This document shows, one piece after another, positions 35,501-48,603 of a stretch of DNA of 64,000 bases. Numbering within the stretch: position 1 is the stretch's first letter; each line of letters starts with the position of its first letter. The notes beneath the pieces were generated by a model, which ran no database searches, had not been told where the DNA came from, and was given only the letters and a program-made list of their open reading frames with translations. The DNA is from Pohlia nutans (Eukaryota; Streptophyta; Bryopsida; Bryales; Mniaceae): the NCBI GenBank assembly GCA_022496805.1, contig CM040094.1:5665501-5729500 (forward strand). The letters run 5' to 3'. A program made the position numbers and the translations under genes.

Positions 35501-38500
35501 TAAGCAATTAGTGATCGATATGGTGTGACTTAAATACTTTCTCTCGTTGGGCGGGAGGTACGTGTTGTCTTTCCATGTGGTCATGGTACTCAGCAGTATT
35601 TCCTAGGCTGGTGCACTCTCTGGATGTGACTCCAGGACTTCCTCTGCCACGATACATAGTGGATTACTTATACGTGCTCTTTTGTTCACGTCTGTAGTTG
35701 TACTTGTCATACTGGTTGGGCACATAAGAATGTCTGGGTGCCCATAAAGCTGGGGTTGTTTTACGCACGGTTCGTCCTATGATAGCTCAGAGTAAACTAA
35801 GTAACCTGAAATCTACTTGTTTGCAGGTGTGTAGGGTACTACAGTGAAGAGGACTCACCTAACCGAAGACTTGCTAGACCGCTTGTATTTTGCAGAACAG
35901 AAAGTGACTGCCCTCTTGAAAACGGGTATGCACGACCTGTGGAGGGCATACATGTGCTGGTAGACATGCAAAAAATGGAGGTGATACTCTCACGCTTTGC
36001 CCTGATTAATGGGAAAATTGATGCCTTCGGTCGATTCACTTTCCATCTCTTGAGCATTTTATTCATGACAGGCCTAACGTCTCTTAGTTGCGAGTATGAT
36101 AGGGACATGTTAGTTGCCTTGATATTCTTTGAATCTTTGATATTTCGATTCAGTGAGAAATTTTAGAGAAGAATAATTATGAGGATTCCCTTTCGTAGTG
36201 ATTGCTCGTCAGTTTCCCCCTTTCCTCTCCAGTTAATTTAAATGTTCCTGGGATTGCAGGTAATCGAGTTCGAGGACAGATTTCTGGTTCCACTACCACC
36301 TCCAGACCCTCTGAGAAATTATACAGCTGCTGCTTCTCGCGGGGCCTTGGATAGAAGCGACATTAAGCCCTTGCATATTTCTCAACCTGAAGGGCCTAGC
36401 TTTCGTGTGAATGGGTATGCAGTGGAGTGGCAAAAGGTAAACATACCGGGGAACTTTCTGATTTAGCATTTGGGTGAAGAATAAATAAAACATGATTGTT
36501 TCTTCTACTAGCGGTGAAAATTACTCTCGTGAGGTAGAAAATAACCACTCTGCGACTGAGTGTTCAGTTTTATCTGCTATAACCTTTTTTTCTTTGTACT
36601 TTCTTTCTACTTGGTAAAACATTTTCGCAGTGGAATTTCCGAATTGGCTTTACACCAAGAGAAGGTTTGGTTATTCACACGGTTGCTTATGAAGATGGGA
36701 GTCGAGGGAGACGGTCTGTTGCCCATCGTATGAGCTTTGTGGAAATGGTAGTCCCCTATGGTGACCCCATGGATCCACATTACAGGAAGAATGCATTTGA
36801 CGCTGGAGAAGATGGGCTAGGGAAGAATTGCCACTCCCTAAGACGGGTCAGTACTTATGTTTTTCAATCTCTTTCATATCTCTTCCTCTCCACGGCCTCA
36901 GACCTGGAGTTCTAGATTTTAAGGGGTTCTAATTTATATCGAATACATTCAGCAGAGCACTGTGATTTCAGGAGCATCTGCTGGACCTATAGATGATCTA
37001 AAGTAACCGGACGATGTCAGCTGACTAATTCGAGGAAAGAGAGTTGCTGAGTAGGTTCCTACGGAGAGATGTGCAGGGATGCGATTGTCTGGGCTTGATT
37101 AAGTACTTTGACGCCCATTTCACGAACTTCCATGGAGGAGTTGAAACGATCGAAAACTGTGTTTGCATGCACGAAGAAGACGATGGTGTGCTATGGAAAC
37201 ATCAAGACTGGCGAACCGGTTCCACAGAAAGACGTCGCTCACGACGATTAACAGTTTCCTGCTTCTGTACTGTTGCCAACTATGAGTACGGTTTCTACTG
37301 GCATTTCTACCAGGTTTGATTTTACAATGGCTCTAATCCATTTTTTCTATTGGAACCTTTGGCAGTTGTTCTGGCCATAACCAGTAATCGATTAATAACA
37401 TTCCTATGTTAAGAGAGCTTTATCACCCTTCCTAATTTTCAGATGCGTTATCAGAATTTTATTTTCTATGGTAGCCTCTTGCAGCCTCTTGATGCTACAG
37501 GAGTGCATCGTTATCGGCTCAGAGTGGTGCACCATAGACCTGGGGCTGCAAGAGAGCGAGCTCTGATATTTGGAATGCGGCATTATTTGAAGCTGTGGCT
37601 TTGTTGTTAGTTGAATAAAGAATCTACACCTCCAGGTAATTTTCTCAGTCTAACCCAGCATCACATTCTAAAAGGGTGGCAGAAACTGAGTGAGGTAACA
37701 TAGCCCATATCTTTTAACCAGAGGAAGTTCATCGGTATCTAAAACTGACCTTCATTTTAGTCAAGTAGTGAAGTAGGCTGCCAGATAATACCAGTAATGG
37801 TTTTGCTAATGACGGAATACGCTGTTTTTCGTGGACTGGAAGATCTATAATATGATTATTATCTGAGTTTGATAAACTTAGTAGCACTAGGTGCACATTC
37901 GTCATTGCATAATAAATTGGAAAGGAACTAGCCTTGACTAGAGTAGTTGGCTACTATTTAACTTGTCCCCAGTGATGGATATCGCCAGCATGGCCAGAGG
38001 TCTATTGCAGGAGCATGATGGGGCGTGGGTCATTGTTTTGCTACTACTGTATCTCTTGCGGGGGACGTAGAAATCATGATGTAGCGTACAATAGAATTTA
38101 AGGAGTGCGTCGTTAGATTCGATATGGAAGCTGACTAGATCTTTGAGTGGCTACCTGGAGATCAGCCAAGGAATAGATGGTATATTTGCTTATGTAACAG
38201 GCAAAGTCCTTGTATGTGGGTTGAAGCCACATGAGCTGTATCTGGGCCCTTGTTGCCTCCTCAAAAACCTGACGAGGATCAATAAAGAGGTTTCTGGAAT
38301 TGTAAGCTTTGACGTTTGTTCTGCTCTCATTTGAGCTCTCCTTGCCTGCATGGAAGCAGTGCTGTTGGGATTGTTTCAAGTGCCTGCATTCTGCACTTCA
38401 TGCATACTTGCATGTGCACCGTGCCAGAATAGGGCTCTCATAACCCTTCCGGTCGATGTTCTTTTGCAGTTTCGAGTGAATCTGGATGGCACGAATGGTT

Positions 38501-40864
38501 TTTTCTTTTCTTGATAGTATTAGATGCTCTCTAGATTTGTTTAACAAGTACCTAAAGAGCACTGACAGATGATATCTACTATTCCCATGCTTTAAAGTTG
38601 GGAACGTGGCACAGTTTCAAAGTTGACATTCCACATTTAGGAGTTTCTTTCATTGTATGGGTTCTGAATGTGGATGATTGTTTCGTAAGCTATGTTCTGT
38701 GATACGTTTGGAAGTGTCTTGGAGGCGCGTAAAGCAGCCAACGTAGCAGAATGGGAGATTTATAAGATTTACAAGTTTTGATTGCCAGATTGGAGTGCAT
38801 GTTTGCAGGATGGCAAGATAGAAGCGGAGGTGAAGCTGACTGGCATCTTGAGCTTGGGTGCCTTGAAGGCGGGGGAGAACCGCCGGCATGGTACTGTGAT
38901 TGCACCAGGCCTCTATGCGCCAGTACATCAACATTTTTTCGTTGCTCGGTTGAACATGGCTGTTGACTCTAATCCTGGTGAAGGACTTAATCAGGTACAT
39001 GACATTAATAAGCTCTTCCCTTATCAATTCACTAGGATAAGTTATTCCAGATGTGAATGAAAGAGAGCATTGTTACAGCTGATGTTTGCTACGTATTGAA
39101 GCTTGGTATTACGGAGCATGTAAATTGACCATCTTTCAACGGTGGATCAAAATGTCCACAACCGATTGATGACCGAATGACAACTCAGTGATCTTCTGTA
39201 TTAATCAATTTTTACGAATTACCGAGGAACCATCTCGCAGGTTTCTTTATGCCTAGTGAAGGGACCATGAGTTTCAGTAATTCATATTTGTCTTTGTCCT
39301 GCTGTAGCCTCCTGAATTCTGTCTTCGACTAAGTTGAATCCTTGTTTCAGGTGGTGGAAGTGAATGTGAAGGTGGAAAATCCAGGACCTAACAACCCACA
39401 CAACAATGCATTTTTTGCTGAAGAAACCCTTCTGCGCTCAGAACAACAGGCTCAAAGGGATTGCAAAGCCCTCAGCGCTCGACATTGGATCGTAAGTTGC
39501 AGTCCCCCGCCCTTTCCAAATCCACCTATGAGTCTCTCCATCAAATTTTTTGGCTTACCGCTCCTCACATGATTTCTGGACTCGCAATAACTTCTCTACC
39601 AGCTAGCTTTACAAAAGAAATTCTCTGTACATTCGTAGATCGATATCTCCATTTAGCAGCACAATGGTTAATATGTTGTATACCAACTAAACTGCTTATT
39701 ATGAAATTTTGTGCATCTCCATTTCCAGTACCTTGGCTCAAGAGTGCAGGGTTTGAGAGCTTGTCAGATGGAACATGTCAATAGCGATCCACCACGAGTA
39801 GTCATACTAGAGAAGGATACCGAAAGTAACAAGATGTATTTACTCAGGTACGAAATACAAGAACATTCAATCGAACAGGGAAGCTGACTGGCTATAAGCT
39901 AGTGCCGGGGTCCAACTGTCTGCCGCTTGCTGGACCAGATGCGAAGTTCCTGAGGCGTGCTGCATTTCTCAAACACAATCTGTGGGTGACTCAATTCCAC
40001 CCGGACGAGAACTTCCCAGGTGGAGAATTCCCAAATCAGAATCCACGAGTGGGTGAGGGGCTGCCTACTTGGGTGAAGCAGGACCGGAAACTGGAGGAAA
40101 CGGATATTGTACTTTGGTGAGCTATTTGGACCAATTTTCTGCGCGTCAAAGGTGTTGATCCGCAACTTCTCACACGCAAGCTTTTGTCTAATCTTGAATG
40201 ACTTCTGCAGCAGATATGATTATAAAAATTATTTATCGGGTTATTTATTCTCTGCAGATGGGTACTCGTCCTCAAGTACTCCCGTTTCGTTATGGTTCGA
40301 ACGTATAGTTTGCTTAAGCCTTTGATGACCTTCTGAACTGTAGGCCTTGAGCGTTTGCAGTGTCTACTTAAGACTTTTAACCCAGCCTAATTATCGTATT
40401 AATCACACTTTGAGATATCGTTAACACTTAGTGATAGTCTTCACATCTGGTGGTGACTCTCATATTGTCTTAGCAACTGCTATGAGATGCTAACACTCTT
40501 TCTAAAATTCATCGGAATGCAGGTATGTGTTTGGAGTAACTCACATACCTAGGCTGGAAGATTGGCCAGTGATGCCTGTGGAGCACATTGGATTCAACTT
40601 GGTGGTTAGTATGAATCGCTTTTTTTATACCTGAGAACTTTCAATTGCATCTTCCTCGTGGATTAAAGATACATATCGTACGTTCATTTTAAGGCATGAA
40701 TTAATTGGCTTGTTGTTTGATCTGAGCAGCCACACGGGTTCTTCAACTGCTCGCCTGCAATTGACATTCCACCATACGACGCAACAGAGGAGAATGGCCA
40801 CAAGGATACCGCCATGAAAGGAGGCCAGCCAGAGATGATGCCGGGTCTTCTTTCAAAGTTGTAA
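32579..40864 (+). CDS. peroxisomal copper amine oxidase (primary-amine oxidase), 13 exons
   Basis: It oxidises primary amines to aldehydes with release of ammonia and H2O2. Exons: 32579-32810, 34244-34356, 34827-35132, 35300-35412, 35827-35980, 36260-36436, 36631-36846, 37077-37313, 38809-38994, 39351-39491, 39848-40116, 40523-40604, 40730-40864. All introns are GT-AG and the total is 786 codons, near the plant family's usual length. An in-frame TAG at 32555 precedes the first ATG. The cofactor tyrosine lies in N-Y-E-Y (Y506, VANYEYGFY), which is converted to topaquinone. The base is probably D449 (KYFDAHF). Copper ligands are H556 and H558 (HQHFF) and H744 (PHGFF). The protein ends in SKL, the canonical peroxisome signal (PTS1), as in Arabidopsis peroxisomal members. 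No defect was found. Intron 8 is the longest (1495 bp). The promoter was not identified. Confidence 0.96.
33083..33515 (+). repeat. tandem duplication in intron 1 of the amine oxidase gene
   Basis: Two diverged copies of about 220-230 bp (from about 33083 and 33313) share CTGTATACATACGCATCGTG, CACAGAGTGATTCGTGCAGC and ATGCTGCAAGGTGTT in order. Non-coding. Confidence 0.8.
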
Positions 40865-41310
40865 ATGTGCTTCCTGCGACGATTTAAAATATTAACCTGT
40901 AAGATGAATGGGTGTCGGTTAGCTGCAACAATAAGGATTGGTCGGGTAACCATCATATGAATCTTTTCACTCCACCGAAATGCAACTCCACCAATGAGAG
41001 CTGATCCTGGTAGCGTTTTGGAATTTTGGGCGAAACAGATCACGCGGTTTTCATTTCCCTTATCCCACCCTGTGTAGGTACAGCCAGCTTGTATTGAATC
41101 CCTTGCGCAATGCCACTGAAATGACACCTGCAGCATCGTACAAAGATGAATTATCCCTACTGCATTTGGGAAAAATATTGGCAATTACTACATTATATTT
41201 TTGTACTTAACGAGCACTATTAATGTAAGTCCTCTTGTATAGTTGTGCATTTCTGACTCAATAGTGCAGAAAAGGGATAAGTGCAATGATATCTGTGGTT
41301 TGTAACATAA

Positions 41311-41316
41311 AATAAA
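41311..41316 (+). terminator. candidate polyadenylation signal of the amine oxidase gene
   Basis: AATAAA about 450 bp after the stop. Plant signals are loose, so this is only a candidate. Confidence 0.3.
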
Positions 41317-41542
41317 TGTGTGACCGTGTGAACAAGACAACTTGATTTTGGTGAGAAAAGACAATGCTAAATAGTTTATTTATTCGAGTATAATATGGGT
41401 AGTGTAGTTTACCATTTCTCCCTAAGTATGAGCTAAAAACATTTCATGTAGTGCATACACCTTCAGTTACAGCTTGGCAAGCTATGTTGATTTTGGAATT
41501 AACACACTTGAACATTATGGTCACCAAATACTTGTCACAATA

Positions 41543-41851
41543 GAGTTAACCAAAAAGTCAGCTCAAAGAGGAAAGTTTTAGCAAATTCCTCTTGAACTCC
41601 TCTTGAAATATAAATAGACCGAAAACTAGTTCAAGAGGAGTTGGGAGACAATCTAAAGCAAGCCACTGTCATTATTCTCCACTCCTCGCAATGACTTCCA
41701 CACCTCCTACCAAAGCTCCAAGCCCATGGCCCACAAGGGGACAAGTTATGACACGACACTATTCAACCCAAACATAGCTCAAGGGAGCTCAAAAGAGTGC
41801 TTGAAAGAAGGTTGAAAAGGCATGTTCTATGGCCTTCTTTTCGGTTAACTC
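41543..41851. mobile_element. TA-flanked miniature element with GAGTTAACC ends (309 bp)
   Basis: Ends GAGTTAACCAAAAAG and inverted GAGTTAACCGAAAAG, each flanked by TA. Inside, a hairpin joins CTTGAACTCCTCTTGAA and TTCAAGAGGAGTT (41590-41643). Related to 55059-55410. Confidence 0.75.
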
Positions 41852-42007
41852 TAATGGAATACAATTTGTTGCATTTATTAAATCATAATGTCAATATTAG
41901 AATGCCTTGTGCAAATACCACATTGCTATAACCGAAGTCCATGTTGTCCTACTTAGTCAAACACTAGAATACTTTGACCGAATCCAAAATGCCTTGACCA
42001 AAACCAA

Positions 42008-42591
42008 TTTAACCCCTAAAAGTTCAACTTTCTTGAAAGTGGATGATGTACAGAATCAAAAATAATCTTTTCATCTGTCATTGGCTTTTTGTAGTGTGAT
42101 ATTTTACTATATATATTATAGGAAGTTAGTTTCATGCAGGTGTGATCCAATTAGAAAGGGGCCGATTTGTGAAAAATTCATGCTTCATTTTATATTGTAG
42201 TGATTCACCCAAAATATTGAAGATTTCAGGTAAAGGTGCTCTTAAAAAAGTCAACTCATAAAATTAAGCAACCAAAAAATCTCCAAAAATCACTACGCTT
42301 GGAATATTATATTTCAATCTATCACAACATATTTCATCTACATATTGTCAATATCTTATTTGTAATCAAATTACAAAAGAATTTTCAATTTCAGGTTTCA
42401 TATTTAATTTATACAAAATTATTGGTGATAGCAATTGGAGATCTAATCATATGGATAGAATCTAAAATTTATAATGTAGAACTTTTAATAATTCATCAAG
42501 TTCAAAATATCCCTCTAGATGGCATTTTGTAATGCATCTTTGCAAAACTGCCAAATTTGGAGAGGGATGAGAACGTTTTATTAGGGATTAA
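42008..42591 (+). mobile_element. TTAA element (576-bp family)
   Basis: TTAACCCCTAAAAG... to ...GTTTTATTAGGGATTAA. The body has the shared blocks. The subterminal palindrome differs: CTTTCTTGAAAG. Confidence 0.8.
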
Positions 42592-42839
42592 ACCACGTTG
42601 TCGGAGTCGAAGACCACCTTTCCAGAGGTATGGTCCTTGGTTATGGCATTGCAATATTTGATCATGACAAATGGTCTTTGGTCATGGCAATGTACCGTAC
42701 TCCATGTTCAATTTCGGCAAGCCTTGCCGAGTATTTATTATAAATTTATATTATGACTTTGGCACTAAGTAGAATATATATCAATTTGGCAGATTTGTGG
42801 ATATAAAAAATTGGGCCATTTGGTCAACACGGGAATGAA

Positions 42840-42950
42840 CTGAGTTTGGCAGTGGTTGCTGGAAGCTTCCCTCCCTTTTGTGCCCGTGGAGACCGGGGTT
42901 CAAATTCCTTTCGGAATATCTATTAACTTCGGCCACTATGAACAATATTT
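42840..42950 (+). mobile_element. tRNA-like SINE head
   Basis: A-box-like TTGGCAGTGGTTGCTGG (42846-42862) and B box GGTTCAAATTCC (42897-42908) at tRNA-like spacing. It is not a cloverleaf tRNA I could fold, so a SINE fragment is likelier. The end is unclear. Confidence 0.45.
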
Positions 42951-43689
42951 TTTGAAAATTTTGACTTGACCAAATTCAATTGTTTTTTTGCCATAACTGA
43001 TGAGGGAGTACGGTAGTGTTTTGTTATGGCTATGTGATCTTTGGATATGACAAAGTTTTGGGTTTTGATATTATGATTTAGTAAATGTAACAAATTGTAT
43101 TCCATATGTCACTTGTAAGCACAACCATCTCCAAACAATTCCAAATTCATAAAATTATTTTAGTTCTCATGGTAGAAATGAACATGAGTAGCAAGATCTA
43201 ACCTTATTGCCTCTTTTTGAAGTTTGCATCATTTTGGTTATCAGGTTTAGAGGAGCCTATGGTTTATTTAAATAGAATCCATATATGGTGCAAATGCTTG
43301 TCTATAAGATTTTAACCAAAATTTTAAAGCTCAATTTGGCCTAGGTCACATGAATTACCTACTAATTCACAAATATAAGTGATCAAAGAAATACCAGGTG
43401 TTGGTTTAATGTGTTTCATTAAATATACAACATAACGGATATTATTATTTGTAACAACAAAGAGAACAATGGTGAGCACAACAACACTAAACTGTGCATA
43501 GAAATTGAGCATGGTTAAATCTATCAAATATAAATTATGTATATTGCAGCCAATTGGCAAGTCAAAAAGGATTCTAACGCACCAACGTTAGTAATTTAGT
43601 ATGCATTATTTGTTATGAATATGTTATGAACACCGGATGAATATGTTATGATTTTTGACAACACTTTGCCCATTATCATCTTTAGCACA

Positions 43690-44400
43690 ACTCGGGCTAA
43701 TAACGAAAACTCAAACTAATTATGGAATTAGAAGAAAGTCGGAGTTGGAGTAATTGAGATTACTGTAGTAATTGTGGTAATGTTGGTATAGTGGGGCCTA
43801 TACTAATAAAATTAATCAAAATTACTATGAATTTACCATGCCAAATATGAATAAAGTATTTTGAAATCACTATTTTTAATTGTTTGAAGAGGTGAAAAAT
43901 TTAGATAGGGTTTGAATTTATGTTTGAATTTACATTTATGTTTGAATTTTATGTTTAAATAAGTGCATAATTTAGAAATAATTTAGTTGCTTAAAGAGGT
44001 GCAAGTGTATCGCATGTTTTTCATAAGAGGTTTAAAATTCAAATTATAAAATTTGAGATTGGAATTGCTACAATAACGAGTTTGAAAAATATAGTCTACC
44101 AATAGTCTACATTTAAGTTTTGATTTTAAAATTCAAAAATAAAAAATCAAGTGTAATACCTATCACGATTAAGATTCAAACGTTGATCAAGTAATATTAA
44201 ATCAAATAGAGACCAAATTTATACGAAGTAACTCTTAGAAAATCTATAGAATTTTATCATTTATAGAACTCATTCTACTCACATTAACATGTTTAAAAGG
44301 AAAATAGTAACAAAGATGGAAGCATAGTAAAGTTGTCTTTTAACCTCTTGAATTTATAAAACCAAAATTTTCCATTTCTATTTTAGGAATGCTGTAAAAG
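43690..44400 (+). repeat. dispersed repeat related to 22360-22560 and 62390-62945
   Basis: The first part (to about 43910) matches 22360-22560. The second (about 43910-44400) matches 62390-62945, sharing ACATTTAAGTTTTGATTTTA and TCTTTTAACCTCTTGAAT. Composite, non-coding. Confidence 0.6.
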
Positions 44401-44448
44401 AAGTATTCTAAACCATTATGGCCCTACTACAGAGCTCCTACAAACTTA

Positions 44449-44641
44449 CCGTTGAAATACGTATATGACCAATATTGATTTTTCCAACGGTTCGTATAAT
44501 TGGATTTTTGAATTTATATGTACCGTTCAAACACTCAAATGAACCGTTCAAACATTTAATTATACGTACCGTTGGAATATTTAACCCAACGTTTGAACTT
44601 TTTCAACGGTACTTATAGTTGAATGTTTGAACGGTTCATTT
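44449..44641. promoter_or_regulatory. CCGTT/AACGG cluster with a 40-bp hairpin upstream of the ADD gene
   Basis: Seven CCGTT or AACGG cores lie in about 190 bp; CCAACGGTT at 44484-44492 fits the mitosis-specific activator (MSA) motif bound by MYB3R factors. Arms 44537-44577 and 44602-44641 are near-perfect complements. This ends 129 bp before the proposed start codon. Confidence 0.5.
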
Positions 44642-44769
44642 ATTCAAACCTAGAAGCTCTTGAGGAGCTACTCTATTTCACTAACCTCACCCTCATCCTC
44701 TATTTCTTCTATTTTCTCATATTGTCAAGTTGCTTAAGCTATTGTAGGTGTTTGAACTACCACTTCATC

Positions 44770-47017
44770 ATGGATGTAAGTTCTGCATCATATACATAAG
44801 CTTTCTTGTTGCGATTAAACACCTAGCATTCATTAGGTTGTAAAAACACCTAGTTTTTTGAAATTCTAGAAACCAGTAGTCTTTAGTGGTGATCCACTCA
44901 ATGTCTTTCTTACCATGCTCTAACTATGTGATATTTGTTGCATGCCATTTCAGTTCCTTGATCTTTCTTATCTAAATCTCGCTATTGTTTGATCTTAATT
45001 TCTTAGGTTGGCAAAGCAATACCATCAATAATTTGTCTTTCGAGCGACAGTGAAGGCGCCAACGGTTCCAACTCTCCCCTTGCTCCAAAATTTCATTGCA
45101 CTGCATGCGGGGAGCATGTGTTTTCACCTTCGGAGATTCATGAGCACCCGGCGCTTATTGGAGTAGGCATTTGCAATGCCTGCAACAAATTTCTCCTCAT
45201 CAAGGTACTAACCGAGCTCTCCTCTCGAAAATTAGACAATTACCCATTTTGAAATCAAGCTTGATATGCACGTTTTGAAAAACAAAGTTGATAAGCTTCA
45301 GACTAATGTGTTAAGTGTTTTTGAAGTAGGTTGATAAACTTTAGAGTCTTTTGATGCTACGTGAAATGGGCGATCTAGGTTTTAGGTTATACTCACTCTG
45401 TTTTTTGAGCTACTTTGAAAAAGTGATCCCTGTTTCAGGTAATGTGTTACATGGTTTGATTCAAAATCAAAGTCAATAAGCTTCAGTCTTTTTCTGCTTC
45501 GTGGATGCAATATTGTTGTAGAATGTAATGTATGTCACAATGAACTTGTTCCTATTTTTCTTGTTGATGGTAAATTTTTTTTGTGGATTCCTGAGCGCTT
45601 GCAGGACAAGAAAGATGGCGTTGAGGAGCAATGCTTGTAGTGCGGTCAAGGCGCGAAGAGTGTCATGTGTTGCGAATGCGAGAAGGGGTTTTGCGAGGCT
45701 TGCTTTGAGCGCAACTCCGGTTGCGTACACGGCTTGGCTGTCATCCTCAACAAGTGGCGTTGTTTCATATGTAGTCCAGCGCTTCTTTCTGTTCATGTCG
45801 AAAAACTCAAAGAGTTTAGAGAATCGGCATCCACCAAAGCAAATGACTTGGTCCAATGCAAAAGTGCAAGAATGACGATAACCAGGTGCGTGCGTGCGCT
45901 TGGAAATGAATTGAAACGTTGAATGTATTTTGAACTATGCACGTCCTTTGCAATTCGTATTGTTTGTCTATCAGATGGTGCATGTTGAGTTGCATCCTAT
46001 GCACATTTGCAAATGCCCAATTGATGAGTCCATACCGTTGCCCTAAACTTTGATTGATTGGCATCTTGTTGTGCAGAGATGCAAGAAATGTGAATCAGGA
46101 TGAAGGTGCAACTAGTGCTGAAATGATCACGGATGCAAGAATTTCGAATCCGGGTGAAGGTCCAACTACTGCGGAAATGATCATGGATGCAAGAATTGTG
46201 AATCAGGGTGAAGATGCAATTATCGCGGAAATTATTGAGGAAATGATCACGGATGAAGAACAAAAGGTTACTAGTGCTGAAATGATCACAAATACAAGAA
46301 TTGTGAATCCAGGTGAAGATCCAACTATTGCGGAAATTATTGCGGAAATGATCACGGCTGAGGATCAAAAGGTTAGTAGTTAATTTTACTCTTAAAGAAA
46401 AAAGTTCGCTTGCACTTATATATGGCATAGTTGCAGTGAACCACATCCCAATAGGGTTTTGAGGATCATGATGTGTTTTTTCTATCCTTGAATTTTCAAT
46501 TTTATGCTAAAGGATCAAAGTTTTAGACACTGAATTTTGACATTGAAGACTATAAGTTTGTGCACTTGAATCTCATTCTTGGTTGCATATCAGATTTAAA
46601 TTTCAATGGGTTGTAAGACTCTGCCATAATTATTGTGCGTGTTATGAATGTACAAAAAATTGAACAAATGAAATGCAAGAGTTACATAAATTAAGCGAAA
46701 TTGGTTGATATCTTTTTCAATGGTGGGGATGGTGACAGGAGCTGGGGAGCCAGAATATGGGAATTTGTACTACCTCCTTGAACACGAACTCAAAAGAGAA
46801 ATCAAGAGAGAAATCAGGAACTCACAAGAAAAGGACTGGCACTGTGGATCGTGAGCATACAAGAGAAGGAAAACGGCATGAGCTCATCAAAACACAACAA
46901 ACTCCCTCTACAACAACCCATGTTGCAGATGTTGTGGCTGAGCCATCTGCAACAACCCCGACCAACACTTACATCCGACCTCATCAGATTTGCTCCTCTC
47001 CAACCAACATTCTATAG
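44770..47017 (+). pseudogene. ADD-domain chromatin protein gene with in-frame TAG
   Basis: Proposed exons: 44770-44775, 45007-45204, 45605-45885, 46077-46371, 46739-47017. Boundaries are GT-AG and frames join into 353 codons, if TAG 45638-45640 is ignored. The ADD domain of ATRX and DNMT3 proteins reads histone H3 tails. Here a GATA-like finger (FHCTACGEHV; GICNACNK) in exon 2 is followed by a PHD-like finger in exon 3 (VMCCECEKGFCEACF; WRCFICSP). The TAG replaces a residue that is tryptophan in ATRX (QCxWC), so TGG to TAG is the simple explanation. It would leave about 79 residues and half the domain. Exon 4 codes four copies of an 18-residue repeat (DARIVNPGE-type); exon 5 is basic and low in structure. 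No helicase or methyltransferase domain follows. The two-codon first exon is the weakest part. Confidence 0.7.
46077..46371 (+). repeat. coding 54-bp tandem repeat in the ADD gene
   Basis: Repeats of GAAATGATCACGGATGCAAG-type units code 18 residues; two of four copies carry extra acidic insertions. The frame is intact throughout. Confidence 0.85.
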
Positions 47018-48603
47018 GAGCTGAGAAAAATAAATGATACACTCTCTTCCGCTTTGTTGATTCATTGTCAATTACTTCCATGTCACATTGTGTGAAAGGA
47101 TTCTATCTTGAATCTTCGTAACATTCTTTAGATACAACTGTCAAGCTTTGAATGAAAACATATGGGGTTGTGAGATTTGTTCCAACTATAAAGTTTATTA
47201 TTTTCTAAATGCTGTTGCTTCAAGCAGTTTAAAGTAACCTTTACAATAGGATCCGAATCAACCCAAATTTTTGAGGTTGTAGAATGTTATCTATGTTCTT
47301 CTGATGAAAAACTACATGGATTTTTGTGAACATGCCCCTTGATATAACTTTAGCTCTCTCATCTGAATTTGGTTCATTAGTCTATGTTTAAGTTTTTGAA
47401 TGATTAATGCGTATGTGTTGGGTTGATGACATCATTGCAGTGGGAAGAGAAGCGTTGAGATGTACAAGAGAGAAGGGCACAGGCTGTGGTTGAGCGTCTT
47501 GAGAGCGGCATTACCAATCCACCGACCAATAGTCCCAACTGTTGAAACTCAAACACTACAATCAAGGTGCTTAAGGGCTTTAGACGTGAAAGTTCAAGTG
47601 CACAAGTGAATGCAAGTGAATTCACAAGGAAAGAATGAGAGTTGATCAATTCCGAGAGTTATGCCAATGTAGAACAAAGCTCCAAAATGTGCATTAGGCA
47701 AAAATCCAAGAACCAATCTCTTGGCTCGTTCACTGGAGTGTCATGTAAATAGGGTCTATGTTTCCAAACTTATATCATATTGTGGTCTTAGTAAGAGGTA
47801 TCGACTCTTGAAAGAACCATTCAAACATTTGAAGTAAACATATAACCTCATGGACACACGCTGTTAGGTTTAACTTTTGAAGCAACCTTGTCACTTTCTT
47901 TTTGCTAATTTGCATTTCAACTCATTAAACACATGACCTTTTGGAATGATATAGACTCATAAACACGATAATTTTCAAGTTTTTATTTTTAGTCATTCCA
48001 AAAATGTCATTCTTTTTTTAGTTGATTAAAAAAGAATTATGTGAAACGCATAGAACTAACCATTTTTGAAAAGATGGTAGCATATGTATGAACACAATTT
48101 CAAGTTTATTTTTAGAGGCAATAGTGCCACCCTCATCAGAACTTGAGGATTAAAACCTATAACTCTTTTGGAATAATTAATTAATGTGAGCTTTTGGAGT
48201 ATAGATTTTCATGATGTGGATTTAGTAAAACAACTATTTTGGCAATGTTAGCAATAACCTTCTCAAGCAACTTGGACTTCAAAGTTATTTATTGTGGCGC
48301 ATTCAAATTCATAATCCGATGGTATTTTGGATTTGCAATTCTATAATAATGAAGCTTGTTGATTGTTTTGGATAGTATGAAGAAATTATCACCAGGCAAT
48401 AGATTGAAATAATTTTAATCAATTATTTCATTGTCTTACTTGCCATTGAAAAAAGATTCTAGCATGTATTCCTATAGTGTAGTTTCGAAATGTTGATTAT
48501 AGATACTACTATCTCAAATTGACCTTAGCCTTGTATGTTCATGTTTAGATTGTGTACACTTTATACAAAAATTGTTTGTAAGTAACAATTGCTCAAAACA
48601 TTC
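47018..48603. other. no gene recognised
   Basis: The part to 47650 is less A+T-rich and may include the ADD gene's 3' end. An acceptor-like TTGCAG near 47440 exists but no frame continues convincingly. Confidence 0.4.

Noticed and set aside
39729..39847. A 39-codon open stretch after an acceptor-like CAG inside intron 10 of the amine oxidase
   Set aside because: Including it shifts the frame before the next exon, and the family joins HWI directly to VRNT; treated as intron.
40684..41184. 166-codon open frame antisense to the last amine oxidase exon
   Set aside because: It overlaps the coding exon on the other strand and has no recognisable domain; most likely a shadow frame.
42840..42950. 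A functional tRNA gene
   Set aside because: Only A- and B-box-like words are present; no cloverleaf or acceptor stem could be folded by eye.
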